Assembly (NCBI RefSeq): GCF_026020075.1
Contig: NZ_CP102772.1
Span: 930,001 to 994,000 of the forward strand
DNA from: Bosea sp. NBC_00550
GTDB taxonomy: Bacteria; Pseudomonadota; Alphaproteobacteria; Rhizobiales; Beijerinckiaceae
DNA: 64,000 nucleotides
Direction: 5' to 3'
The position numbers were made by a program, and so were the translations under genes. This document shows, piece after piece, positions 46,729 to 56,488 of the stretch (positions are counted from its first letter, which is position 1; every line of letters starts with the position of its first letter). The notes beneath the pieces were generated by a model. The model was not told the DNA's origin. It ran no database searches and saw only the letters and a program-made list of their open reading frames with translations.

Positions 46729-46822
46729 GGACTTCCGAATCGGACGGGCCGAAAGTCAGCCAGCCCCCTGGCGGCGCTTGGTTTAGGCCGATGCGGGCGG
46801 GTTGTCGAGGCCGGGAAACCAG

Positions 46823-48508
46823 CTATCCCAAACGATTTGCACCGGTTTTGGCCAGAACGATGGCCGGATAGAGGCCAGCGAGGATGATCAGCAGGGCAGC
46901 GAGCGCGCCATCCTCGAAGACCCCGCGCGAGGCGTGGCCGTAGACCACCGTCGCCAGCGTATCGAGGTTGAGGGGGCGCAGCAGCAGCGTCGCCGGCAAT
47001 TCCTTCAGGCAATCGACGAAGACGAGCAGCGCCGCGCCGGCGATGGCCGGGCGCATCAATGGCCAATGGATGCGGCGCAGAATCTCGGGCTGGCCGGCGC
47101 CGAGCGCACGGGCTGCGTCGTCGATCCGCGGCGAGACGCGGCTGAGGCCGCTCTCCACGCCGGAAACGCCGATGGCGAGGAAGCGCACGACATAGGCGAT
47201 CACCAGCGCCGCGCCGGAGCCGATCAGCAGCAGGCCCGCCTTGATGCCGAACAGGGCCGTGACGGCATTCGCCAGCACATTGTCGAAGGCGGCGATCGGG
47301 ATCAGGAGGCCGAGCGCGAGCACGGTGCCCGGCACGGCATAGCCGAGCGAGGCAAGGCGGGCGAGGGGCCTCAGCCAGGATTCGCGGCCGGCGCGGCTGG
47401 CGGTGGCGATACCGAGCCCGAGCAGCAGCACGATGGCGGATGCAATGCCCGCGAGCAGCACGGCATTGCCGAGGAGCCGCAGCAGCGCGATGTCGAATTG
47501 CGCGAGCAATCCGCGCTGCAGGATCTCGCTGGCGAGGTAGCCGATCGGCAGGATGGCGCCGAACAGGACGGGCAGGGCACAGGCGCCGGTCGCAATGACG
47601 GCGGCGCGGCCGCGCAGCGGCTTGCGGCCGGCGGGGCGCGGCTGGCGCACCGGCAGAGCGAAGCGGCGCTGGCCGCGCAGGCGGGCCTCCGTCAGGATCA
47701 GCAGGAAGACGACGAGCAGCATCACGCAGGCGATCTGGGCCGCGCCCGGCAGCGAGCCGCGATTGACCCAGGTGGTGTAGATCGAGAGCGTTAGCGAGCG
47801 GACGCCGAGATATTCGGTCGCGCCGATATCGTTGAGCGTCTCGAGCAGGACGAGCGTCAGCCCGGCGGCGAGCGCCGGCCGCGCGAGCGGCAGCCCGATG
47901 CGCCAGAACAGCCGGCTCGGCGTCGCGCCGAGGCTGCGCGCCGCCTCGACGATCGTCGCACCCTGAATGCTGAAGAGCGCGCGGGTGGTGAGATAGACAT
48001 AGGGGTAGAGGACGATCGCCATGATCGCGATGGCGCCGGGCAGGTTGCGCGGATCGGGGAACCAGTAGTCGCGCAGCGTGCGCCAGCCGGTGACGGCTCT
48101 CAGCCCGCTCTGCAGCGGCCCCTGAAAGCCGAGGAACTCCACATAGATGTAGGCCGTCAGATAGGTCGGCAGGGCCAGCGGCAGCACGAGCAGCCATTCG
48201 AAATGGCGCCGGCCGGCGAACTCATACTGTGTCACCAGCCAGGCGGTCCCGATGCCCAGAACGGCGCTGACGACGCCGACGCCGCCGAGCAGCAGCGCGG
48301 TCTGGACAAGCGCCGTCGGCAGCACGTTGGCCGCGAGGTGCGGCCAGATTTCCACCGCCTGCGACGATGACAGGGCCGTCGCGACGAGGGCCAGCAGGGG
48401 CGTCAGGACAAGGGCGGCGCCCAGCAGCGAGGCCAGGGCAAAACGCGTCGACGGCCGCCACGCGAATGGCGACCGTCCGGAGATTGCGAGCGACGTGCTC
48501 GGGCTCAA
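46823..48508 (-). CDS. Ferric-iron ABC transporter permease (FbpB/SfuB type, fused double permease)
   Basis: A 561-aa inner-membrane protein with two homologous halves of about six helices. Each carries an EAA-type cytoplasmic loop for ATPase contact: IVEAARSLGATPSRLFWRIG in the first half and DDAARALGAGQPEILRRIHW in the second. The end of the binding-protein gene overlaps its ATG by 4 bp, so the two are co-translated. It should carry Fe3+ released by the periplasmic binding protein. No gene for the matching ATPase (FbpC) occurs downstream, where an AsmA gene follows, so the ATPase must be encoded elsewhere. Confidence 0.93.
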   Translation of the reverse strand: MSPSTSLAISGRSPFAWRPSTRFALASLLGAALVLTPLLALVATALSSSQAVEIWPHLAANVLPTALVQTALLLGGVGVVSAVLGIGTAWLVTQYEFAGRRHFEWLLVLPLALPTYLTAYIYVEFLGFQGPLQSGLRAVTGWRTLRDYWFPDPRNLPGAIAIMAIVLYPYVYLTTRALFSIQGATIVEAARSLGATPSRLFWRIGLPLARPALAAGLTLVLLETLNDIGATEYLGVRSLTLSIYTTWVNRGSLPGAAQIACVMLLVVFLLILTEARLRGQRRFALPVRQPRPAGRKPLRGRAAVIATGACALPVLFGAILPIGYLASEILQRGLLAQFDIALLRLLGNAVLLAGIASAIVLLLGLGIATASRAGRESWLRPLARLASLGYAVPGTVLALGLLIPIAAFDNVLANAVTALFGIKAGLLLIGSGAALVIAYVVRFLAIGVSGVESGLSRVSPRIDDAARALGAGQPEILRRIHWPLMRPAIAGAALLVFVDCLKELPATLLLRPLNLDTLATVVYGHASRGVFEDGALAALLIILAGLYPAIVLAKTGANRLG

Positions 48509-49515
48509 CTGTCGAAGCCGACCTTGTCGACGAGATTGGCGGCGGGCTTGCGCTGCTTGGCGACCTCGGAGAGCGGCAGCTTGTCGGGCGTGATCGTGCC
48601 GAGCAGCTTCACCGCGTCGGATTCGGTGACGGCGGGGTTGACCGGAAACTCGAAGTTGCCGTTGGCATAGAGGGCCTGCGCCTTCTCGCCGAGCATATAC
48701 TCGACCAGCTTGACGGCGTTGTCCTTGTTCGGAGCGTTCTTGGCCAGCGCCGCGGCCGAGACGTTCACATGGGTGCCGCCATTGGCGAAGGTCGTCTTGA
48801 GCGGCTTGATCGCGTCGAACCAGCCCTTCTGCTCGTTCTTCGCCTGGCTCATCAGCCCGATATAGTAGGTGTTGATCACGGCGACGTCGCAGAGGCCGGA
48901 CTGGATGTCGCGGGCCACGTCGCGGTCGCCGCCGCCGGGCTTGCGGGCGGCGTTGGCGCGCAGAGCCTTGAGATAGGTTTCCGCCTTCTCCGGGCCGTTA
49001 TGCGCGATGAAGGCCGCGAAGAACGCATTGTTGTAGGGGTGCTGGCCGGCGCGGATGCAGAACTTGCCCTTCCACTTGGGATCGGCGAGCTCCTCATAGG
49101 TGATGGCATCCTGGGCGACGCGGTCCTTCGAGGCGACGACGATGCGGGCGCGCTTGGTCAGCGTGACCCAGTTGTTGTCCGGGCGAAGCTGCGCCGGGAC
49201 GATCTTGTCGACCGTCGCCGATTGGATCGGCTGGGTGATGCCGGCCTCGACCGCGGCGTTGATCTCGCCGACATCGACCACCAGCATGACATCGGCGGGG
49301 CTGTTGGCGCCCTCGGCGCGGATGCGCTCCTGCAGGCCGTCCTTCAGGAAGACGGCATTGACCTTGATCCCGGTATCCTTGGTGAAGGCTTCGAGCGCGG
49401 GGTTGAGCAGGGCCGGCTCGCGGGTGGTGTAGAGATTGACCTCCTGGGCGAGGGCCGGCGCGGCCAGCAGGCAGGACGACAGCGCCAGGGCGTGGAGATG
49501 GGCTTTTCTGATCAT
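48505..49515 (-). CDS. Ferric-iron ABC transporter substrate-binding protein (FbpA/FutA family)
   Basis: A 336-aa periplasmic protein with a Sec signal (ALALSSCLLAAPALA, cleaved before QEVNLYTTREP). Typical FbpA features: VNLYTTREPALLNPALEAFT, ADVMLVVDVGEINAAVEAGI, WKGKFCIRAGQHPYNNAFFA and the paired tyrosines in AVINTYYIGLMSQAKNEQKG that co-ordinate Fe3+. It is the first gene of an fbpAB-like operon. An imperfect dyad TAGTC-N8-GACTA upstream could be an iron-regulator site. Confidence 0.93.
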   Translation of the reverse strand: MIRKAHLHALALSSCLLAAPALAQEVNLYTTREPALLNPALEAFTKDTGIKVNAVFLKDGLQERIRAEGANSPADVMLVVDVGEINAAVEAGITQPIQSATVDKIVPAQLRPDNNWVTLTKRARIVVASKDRVAQDAITYEELADPKWKGKFCIRAGQHPYNNAFFAAFIAHNGPEKAETYLKALRANAARKPGGGDRDVARDIQSGLCDVAVINTYYIGLMSQAKNEQKGWFDAIKPLKTTFANGGTHVNVSAAALAKNAPNKDNAVKLVEYMLGEKAQALYANGNFEFPVNPAVTESDAVKLLGTITPDKLPLSEVAKQRKPAANLVDKVGFDS

Positions 49516-49631
49516 TTTTACGCTCCGTCGGTGAAGGCGCCAAACGCGCGACGACCGAGCGTTAATGCGCCCCCGGCGAGGCTGTCAACGAAATCGTCCT
49601 TTTAAATCAGCGTGTTATACGAATGTGAGCA

Positions 49632-49649
49632 TAGTCTTTATTTGGACTA
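49632..49649. promoter_or_regulatory. Candidate iron-responsive operator upstream of the ferric-binding protein gene
   Basis: In the AT-rich leader (about 49600-49665) TAGTC TTTATTTG GACTA forms a dyad. Alphaproteobacterial iron regulators (Irr, RirA, Fur) bind AT-rich dyads in such positions, but the sequence is not a clean match to any of their consensus sites. Confidence 0.3.
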
Positions 49650-49739
49650 ATTATAATAACACGGCCATGACCTTGGAAAGGCGAGAAGATTTCTCGATGA
49701 ACCAGGTCGTACGCCTTTAGTCCAAGTCTTCTCTCAGCG

Positions 49740-50819
49740 TCAGCGTGACGCAGTCGTGATGGGGATCAGGCGCACCGACCCATGCGAAGTCGGATCGAGA
49801 GACCCACGCAGCACGGCATCGCTGACAACGTCGTCATCCTGGAGCCTGGCCTCGCGAACCCGCATCTGCCGACGAAGGCTGCTGGCATCGGCCTCCATGC
49901 GCGAAATGCCGACCCGTTCGTCGATCTGCTGGCGCTGGCCCTTGGTCAGCTCGGAGGCCGTGCGGAAGTCGCGGAAGTCGCGCCGGCTATAGGGCCAGCT
50001 CGATCCGCCTGCGAAGGTCGACACCTTGCCGTCGAGGACGACGCTGTCGCCCGGGCGCAAGGTGATGTCCCGCAGCAGCGAGATGCGGCGCTCCCCGGCC
50101 TGCACGATGGCGGGGCGGCAGGCGCGATCGGCCGCCTTCTCATGGCTGTAGGCCATGGGCAGCGCCGCATAGCGCTGCCCATCCGCGGCGACCGCATTGT
50201 CGATGCTGGTCGAGCCGGCGGCGGCCCGAAACACCTTGACCGGAATGCCGGGGTTCATCGCCTTGCACAGGGCGTCGTGGGCGCCGATGTCGCTCGCCGA
50301 ACGCAGAAGGCCGAGCGGGGCATGGAAGCCGTCGCAGAGCCGCACGCAGAAGGTCTGCGCATTGTTGGTGGAAACCAGGGCGGCCCCGGCATCGGCGGGC
50401 TTGTGCTGCCGGTTCGCGACTTTCTTCGGAGCCTGCCGGAACGGGTTGATTCCGATCGGCGGGTGAGCGATGCGTCCGTTCGGCTGCATCTGCAGCAGGG
50501 GCAGGCGCCAGCCATTGCCGGCGGGGGCATAGGCAGTCGGGCGGACCGATGCGTAGGAAGCGCTCTGCGCCGGGGCGCGTGCCGCCTTGCGCGCGGCTTC
50601 TTCCAGAAAGAAGGAGCGGATGCCGGCGTCGTCGTCGGCCTGGACCAGCGAGGCCGTCAACACCATGCCGCCGGAGCCGATCGCGATGCCGAGCACGGTT
50701 GCGGCGGCCCAGCGGCCGGCTCGCGACCGAGCGGACCTTGTCTTCTTGGCCGAGCCAACGGGAACGGCCTCGCCGTCACGGGGCAATGCCCGCACGGGGA
50801 CCTCACGGACTCGCAACAT
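49740..50819 (-). CDS. DUF2865 protein, membrane-anchored or exported
   Basis: A 359-aa protein with a basic N-terminus and one hydrophobic segment (WAAATVLGIAIGSGGMVLTA, about residues 38-57), so probably anchored with the rest in the periplasm. The DUF2865 core is FCVRLCDGFHAPLGLLRSAS, then AHDALCKAMNPGIPVKVFRA, SIDNAVAADGQRYAALPMAY, and a third conserved Cys in DRACRP. The C-terminal 80 residues are charged and helical. Function unknown; widely found in Rhizobiales. Alone between the iron operon and the MAPEG gene. Confidence 0.85.
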   Translation of the reverse strand: MLRVREVPVRALPRDGEAVPVGSAKKTRSARSRAGRWAAATVLGIAIGSGGMVLTASLVQADDDAGIRSFFLEEAARKAARAPAQSASYASVRPTAYAPAGNGWRLPLLQMQPNGRIAHPPIGINPFRQAPKKVANRQHKPADAGAALVSTNNAQTFCVRLCDGFHAPLGLLRSASDIGAHDALCKAMNPGIPVKVFRAAAGSTSIDNAVAADGQRYAALPMAYSHEKAADRACRPAIVQAGERRISLLRDITLRPGDSVVLDGKVSTFAGGSSWPYSRRDFRDFRTASELTKGQRQQIDERVGISRMEADASSLRRQMRVREARLQDDDVVSDAVLRGSLDPTSHGSVRLIPITTASR

Positions 50820-50972
50820 CGCGTCACTCCAACCTACGCTTGTTCCACCGTCCGCCGCCTTTTGGGTGTAGTTTACTTTTCGTTAAGCTTCAACGCTTCC
50901 GCCCCGCCGGCGGGGGGAAACCCGCAGGATGCTTAACGCCGGGCAGAGGGCTGCTGGTGGTCGCGCTGGCGA

Positions 50973-51383
50973 TCAGAGTATGGCGAGCAGGACGCCGATC
51001 CACATCCCGAACAGGGCGATGACGCCGACGCCGTAGATCGCTCCGCGCAGCGGAAGCTTGTTGGGGCCGAGATGGATGAGCGTGTGGACGACGCGGGTCG
51101 CGACGAAGAGCCAGGCCAGCGCGGCCATGACATAGCTCGTCGCATTGACCTCCATCGCCAGCATGATCAGCGCGAAGAAGACGATGGGCGTCTCGAACTG
51201 GTTCGAGAAATTCGCGGAGGCGAGCCGGGCGGGGACGGGATAGCGCTCGGTCGAAACGTCGACGTCACCCGGGCGCACCGCGCCCGAGGTGAAGGCGTCC
51301 TTCCGGCGCATGGCGAGAATGAGGCCGACCACGAAGATCCAGAGGATCATGGCCAGCGCCGGATAGACCAGCTTCAGTGTCAT
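50973..51383 (-). CDS. MAPEG-family membrane protein
   Basis: A 136-aa protein with four membrane helices: LVYPALAMILWIFVVGLILA, TPIVFFALIMLAM, VMAALAWLFVATRVVHTLIH and YGVGVIALFGMWIGVLLAI. The motif ANFSNQFETPIVFFAL matches the MAPEG signature region, with the helix 3 R-x-x-H-x-x-x-H pattern. Eukaryotic members are glutathione transferases or leukotriene synthases; the bacterial role is unknown. ATG 51383 is chosen; the in-frame start at 51437 adds a hydrophilic tail. Confidence 0.88.
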   Translation of the reverse strand: MTLKLVYPALAMILWIFVVGLILAMRRKDAFTSGAVRPGDVDVSTERYPVPARLASANFSNQFETPIVFFALIMLAMEVNATSYVMAALAWLFVATRVVHTLIHLGPNKLPLRGAIYGVGVIALFGMWIGVLLAIL

Positions 51384-51450
51384 GTGTCGTGCTCCGCCCC
51401 GGCCGTCCGGCCCGCTTGTCGGGGCCAGACTGCACAAAGGCGCGAAAGGC

Positions 51451-53022
<1,572 letters not shown>

Positions 53023-53082
53023 TTAGCATGCGCGCGTTGCCTCGGCTAGTGCGCGGGGCGGGATTCTTTTGCAGTGCAGAAA

Positions 53083-53113
53083 CGACGCCGGCTCATGGCG
53101 GCGCCGTTTCGGT
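53083..53113 (-). terminator. Hairpin downstream of the small exported-protein gene
   Basis: AAACGACGCCG and CGGCGCCGTTT (one mismatch) form an 11-bp stem with an intervening loop, 15 bp past the stop at 53128 on the minus strand, ending in TTT. A weak intrinsic terminator is possible. Confidence 0.35.
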
Positions 53114-53127
53114 GCTGTTACCCCGGC

Positions 53128-53454
53128 TCAGCGGGAAGGGCGCTGCGTGATCGGTGCAGCCGGCGCGTCCGGGGCAACGCCGAAGCAACCCGCCGAGTAC
53201 ATCGTGGTGCCCGCGGCATTCGCCATGCGCTGGCAGTCGGACTGATGCATGCAGTTGTTGTAGCGGATGCTGTCGCCATAGCCCTGGGGGGCCGCCTTGT
53301 AGTCGCAGCCGGCGCGCCAGTCGTTCGAGGCTGCGGCTGCCGGACCCGTCATGGCTGCGCCGTAGGCAAGGCCGGCGAGCAGGGCGAGAGCTGCCATCCG
53401 GACGCTCACGGGCACCCGGCGCGAAAGGGTGGAAACACTTGAAACAGGGGTCAT
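53128..53454 (-). CDS. Small exported Cys-containing hypothetical protein (108 aa)
   Basis: The N-terminus has a basic start and a hydrophobic core (VRMAALALLAGLAYGAAMTG, cleavage near AAAA-SN). The mature part of about 65 residues has four cysteines (GCDYKAAPQGYGDSIRYNNC, SDCQRMA and SAGCFG), suggesting a small disulphide-bonded periplasmic or secreted protein. I do not recognise a family. Gene is monocistronic and divergent from the MFS exporter. Confidence 0.6.
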   Translation of the reverse strand: MTPVSSVSTLSRRVPVSVRMAALALLAGLAYGAAMTGPAAAASNDWRAGCDYKAAPQGYGDSIRYNNCMHQSDCQRMANAAGTTMYSAGCFGVAPDAPAAPITQRPSR

Positions 53455-53744
53455 GTCAGCTTCTCCGGAAAGTTACGCCGCGCGCCCCTCGCGACGATCC
53501 GGACCAAGCCGGATGTCCGGAAAATGGGGCTTCCCGAGCGCATCTAGGAGTGAGGCAAACGCATGGCAGATTTGTGCCATCCGACGGGGCATAAGCTCAG
53601 CGCATGACGGAAGCGCGTGACGAGCCGGCGAAACCGCCGGAAAATGCGACTCCGCCTCTCGTCAGACCGTAACCATCGCATTAATAGCCGAGCTTATGAT
53701 TTCCACGCGCGCTCGCTTCACTGCGAGGGCGAAAGGTCACAGCC

Positions 53745-55184
53745 TTGCAACGCGCCAAACTGCTCCCTCTTATCGTCGCCTGCGCGCTGTTCATGGAGAA
53801 CACGGACTCCACCGTGATCGCGACCTCGCTGCCGGTGATCGCGAAGTCGCTGGGCGAAGACCCGATCGCGCTCAAGCTCGCGCTGACCTCCTATCTCGTC
53901 AGCCTCGCCGTCTTCATCCCGATCTCCGGCTGGATGGCCGACCGTTTCGGCGCGCGCACGATCTTCCGCTCGGCGCTCTGCGTCTTCATGTTCGGCTCGA
54001 TCCTCTGCGCGATGTCGAATTCGCTCGGCGCCTTCGTCGGCGCGCGCTTCGTCCAGGGCATGGGCGGCGCGATGATGGTCCCGGTCGGGCGCCTTGTGAT
54101 CCTGCGCAGCGTCAGCAAATCCGAGATCGTCGGCGCGCTCGCCTATCTGACGGTTCCCGCGCTCGTCGGCCCGGTGGTCGGGCCGCCGCTCGGCGGCTTC
54201 ATCACCACCTATTTCGACTGGCGCTGGATCTTCTTCATCAACATCCCGATCGGCCTTATCGGCATCGTGCTGTCTACCCTGTTCTTCGAGGATATCCGCG
54301 AGGAGGATGTCGCGCCGCTCGACGTCAAGGGCTTCATCCTGTCCTCCTTCGGCTTCGCCAGCCTGATGCTCGGCCTCGCCACGGGCGGGCGGCATCTGGT
54401 GCCGCAATTCGTGTCCTATGGCTGCGCATTGGCCGGGGCGGCGGCGCTGCTGGCCTACTGGTTCCATGCCCGGCGCGTGCCTTACCCGGTGCTCAACCTG
54501 TCTCTGTTCCGGATTCCCACCTTCCGCATCGGCGTGATCGGCGGCTCGATCTTCCGCACCGGCATCGGCGCGATTCCCTTCCTGCTGCCGCTGATGCTGC
54601 AGCTCGGATTCGGGCTCGATGCGCTGCAATCGGGCCTGATCACCTTCGTCTCGGCGGCCGGCGCGCTGATCATGAAGACGTTGGCGAAGACGATCCTGGC
54701 GCGCTACGGCTTCCGCCGCGTGCTGACGTTCAATGCGGTGATCGGCGCGGCCTTCCTCGCGGCATCCGGCCTGTTCACGCCGACGACGCCGCACGCGATC
54801 ATGCTGTCCGTGCTGCTGATCGGCGGCTGCTTCCGCTCGCTGCAGTTCACCGGCATCAACGCGCTGAGCTATGCCGACGTCTCCAACCGGGACATGTCGA
54901 GCGCGACCAGCCTGTCGAGCGTGGCCCAGCAGCTCTCGCTCAGCATGGGTGTGACGATCGGCGCCTTCGCGCTGGAGAGCGTCAACGCCTTCCACGGCGG
55001 CCAGGCCCTGGGTGCCGGGGATTTCTGGCCGGCCTTTGCGCTGGTGGGGCTCGTCTCGGCCTCTTCGGTGCTGTGGATGGTGCAACTCGCGCCAGATGCC
55101 GGCGCCGAGGTCTCGGGCCATGTCCCGGTCAGCGCCCGCAAGGTCACCGCCGAGGCGATCGCCGATCAGAAGCCGCTCGAATAG
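53745..55184 (+). CDS. MFS drug/solute exporter (DHA2, EmrB-like)
   Basis: A 479-aa inner-membrane protein, 14-helix DHA2 type. The N-terminus LIVACALFMENTDSTVIATS has the acidic residue and 'D-S-T-V' of motif D1; motif A is GWMADRFGARTIFRSAL; the RFVQGMGGAMMVPVGRLVIL and PLGGFITTYFDWRWIFFINI segments are the DHA2 motif B/C region. The start is TTG 53745, after an AAAGGT site; no ATG fits. It would expel a hydrophobic compound in exchange for protons; the substrate is unknown. No adjacent regulator or EmrA-type adaptor. Confidence 0.9.
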   Translation: MQRAKLLPLIVACALFMENTDSTVIATSLPVIAKSLGEDPIALKLALTSYLVSLAVFIPISGWMADRFGARTIFRSALCVFMFGSILCAMSNSLGAFVGARFVQGMGGAMMVPVGRLVILRSVSKSEIVGALAYLTVPALVGPVVGPPLGGFITTYFDWRWIFFINIPIGLIGIVLSTLFFEDIREEDVAPLDVKGFILSSFGFASLMLGLATGGRHLVPQFVSYGCALAGAAALLAYWFHARRVPYPVLNLSLFRIPTFRIGVIGGSIFRTGIGAIPFLLPLMLQLGFGLDALQSGLITFVSAAGALIMKTLAKTILARYGFRRVLTFNAVIGAAFLAASGLFTPTTPHAIMLSVLLIGGCFRSLQFTGINALSYADVSNRDMSSATSLSSVAQQLSLSMGVTIGAFALESVNAFHGGQALGAGDFWPAFALVGLVSASSVLWMVQLAPDAGAEVSGHVPVSARKVTAEAIADQKPLE

Positions 55185-55260
55185 CACTTGGATCAAGTCC
55201 GTTGCTGGCTTCGATTGTCGGCAAGCCTTTGATCATGAACTTTCTAACGACGCGCGGCAG

Positions 55261-55752
55261 TCAGGTGTGTTCCACGGGCGCCTTGCTTTGGCGGCCGAAT
55301 ACAATCAGCCAGAACACAGCGCCGCCTAGCGCGCCTGCCGAAAATTTTTCCACGTAGGATCTGATTTTGTAGATTCGGCCGGCGGCAGTCAGAACCCCGT
55401 CTTTCACCAGCCAGACATTGTCGAACTTGGCACTGAAGCCGTCTGACGATGACAAAAGCTCTAGGAGCAGCCAAGGTAAGATTGCGACGAGGCCAGCCGT
55501 CGTGCAGACGAAAGCAAGGCTGAGACGCCCGCAATCTCTTACGACCAAGTAGATAGGCAGCGCCAAGAACAGCGTCGCCGGGTAGGCGCCCACCGTCAAC
55601 ACAACCATAAATCTTCGGAAAAAACGGTCGTCGAGGCCGAACGCGTAAACGGCATACAGCGCACTTGCCGCAAGTGTCCCAGCGCCATCGCGAACAAAAC
55701 GCGCTTTAGTGAGGGCAAGTCCACCCCTTTCAAGCCCCGGTCTCAGCGCCAA
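55261..55752 (-). CDS. Hypothetical multi-pass membrane protein overlapping the 3' end of rlmE
   Basis: About 160 aa with four hydrophobic segments: TLAASALYAVYAFGLDDRFF, FMVVLTVGAYPATLFLALPI, LAFVCTTAGLVAILPWLLLE and ALGGAVFWLIVFG. Composition and hydrophobicity argue for real coding. No ATG is in frame; a TTG at 55752, inside the last codons of rlmE, is the best start, giving a 23-bp overlap and likely translational coupling. GC content is lower than in rlmE. I recognise no family. Confidence 0.5.
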   Translation of the reverse strand: MALRPGLERGGLALTKARFVRDGAGTLAASALYAVYAFGLDDRFFRRFMVVLTVGAYPATLFLALPIYLVVRDCGRLSLAFVCTTAGLVAILPWLLLELLSSSDGFSAKFDNVWLVKDGVLTAAGRIYKIRSYVEKFSAGALGGAVFWLIVFGRQSKAPVEHT

Positions 55753-56479
55753 GACCGGGCTCATCCGCCTTGCGCCTATACCCCGTGGCCAACACGTAGA
55801 GCTCCGACGAGTCGGAGCGGCTCGCGGCCGGCTTGACGTTGCGCACCGTGGTGAAGTCGCGCTTGAGCTGGGCCAGCAGCTCGGCGCTCTCGCCACCCTG
55901 GAAGAGCTTGGCGAGGAAGAAGCCGCCGGGCGCCAGCACGCTGTGCGCGAATTCGACTGCCGCCTCGGCCAGCGCAATGATCTTGAGATGGTCGGTCTTC
56001 TTGTGGCCGGTGGTGTTGGCGGCCATGTCGGACATCACGCCATCGGCCGGTCCGCCGAGGCGCTCGGTCAGCAGGGCCAGGGCCTCCTCGGCCATGAAGT
56101 CCATCTCGATCAGGTCGACGCCGGGGATCGGGTCGACCGGCAGCAGGTCGATGCCGACGATGCGCCCCTTGCCGTTCTCCAGCCCAATGCGCTTGGCCGC
56201 GATCTGGCACCAGCCGCCCGGCGCGCAGCCGAGATCGAGCAGGCGCTGCCCGGGCTTCAGGAACTTGTAGCGGTCGTCCATCTCCTCGAGCTTGAACGCG
56301 GCGCGGGAGCGATAGCCCATTTCCCTGGCGCGCTTCACATAGGGGTCGTTGAGCTGGCGCTCGAGCCAGAGCTGCGAGGAATGCTTGAGCTTGCCGGCCT
56401 TCTTCACCTTGACGCGCATGTCGCGCGCGCCGGCGGATTTTCCGCCGCCGGTCTTGCCGCCCGATTTTCCGGTACTCAT
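55730..56479 (-). CDS. rlmE: 23S rRNA (uridine-2'-O-)-methyltransferase RlmE (FtsJ/RrmJ)
   Basis: A 249-aa SAM-dependent enzyme that methylates the 2'-OH of U2552 (E. coli numbering) in the 23S rRNA A-loop. The basic N-terminal tail (GKSGGKTGGGKSAGARDMRV) binds RNA. The catalytic fold has YRSRAAFKLEEMDDRYKFLK (catalytic Lys), the SAM loop LLDLGCAPGGWCQIAAKRIG, Asp in VMSDMAANTTGHKKTDHLK and the last Lys in GGFFLAKLFQGGE. It follows the Ppx/GppA gene by 9 bp, forming an operon commonly seen in alphaproteobacteria. Confidence 0.95.
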   Translation of the reverse strand: MSTGKSGGKTGGGKSAGARDMRVKVKKAGKLKHSSQLWLERQLNDPYVKRAREMGYRSRAAFKLEEMDDRYKFLKPGQRLLDLGCAPGGWCQIAAKRIGLENGKGRIVGIDLLPVDPIPGVDLIEMDFMAEEALALLTERLGGPADGVMSDMAANTTGHKKTDHLKIIALAEAAVEFAHSVLAPGGFFLAKLFQGGESAELLAQLKRDFTTVRNVKPAASRSDSSELYVLATGYRRKADEPGLGAETGA

Positions 56480-56488
56480 GGTCTCAAC

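Noticed and set aside
55776..56210. Alternative frame inside rlmE
   Set aside because: Arg/His/Gly-rich shadow frame; RlmE reads cleanly in its own frame.
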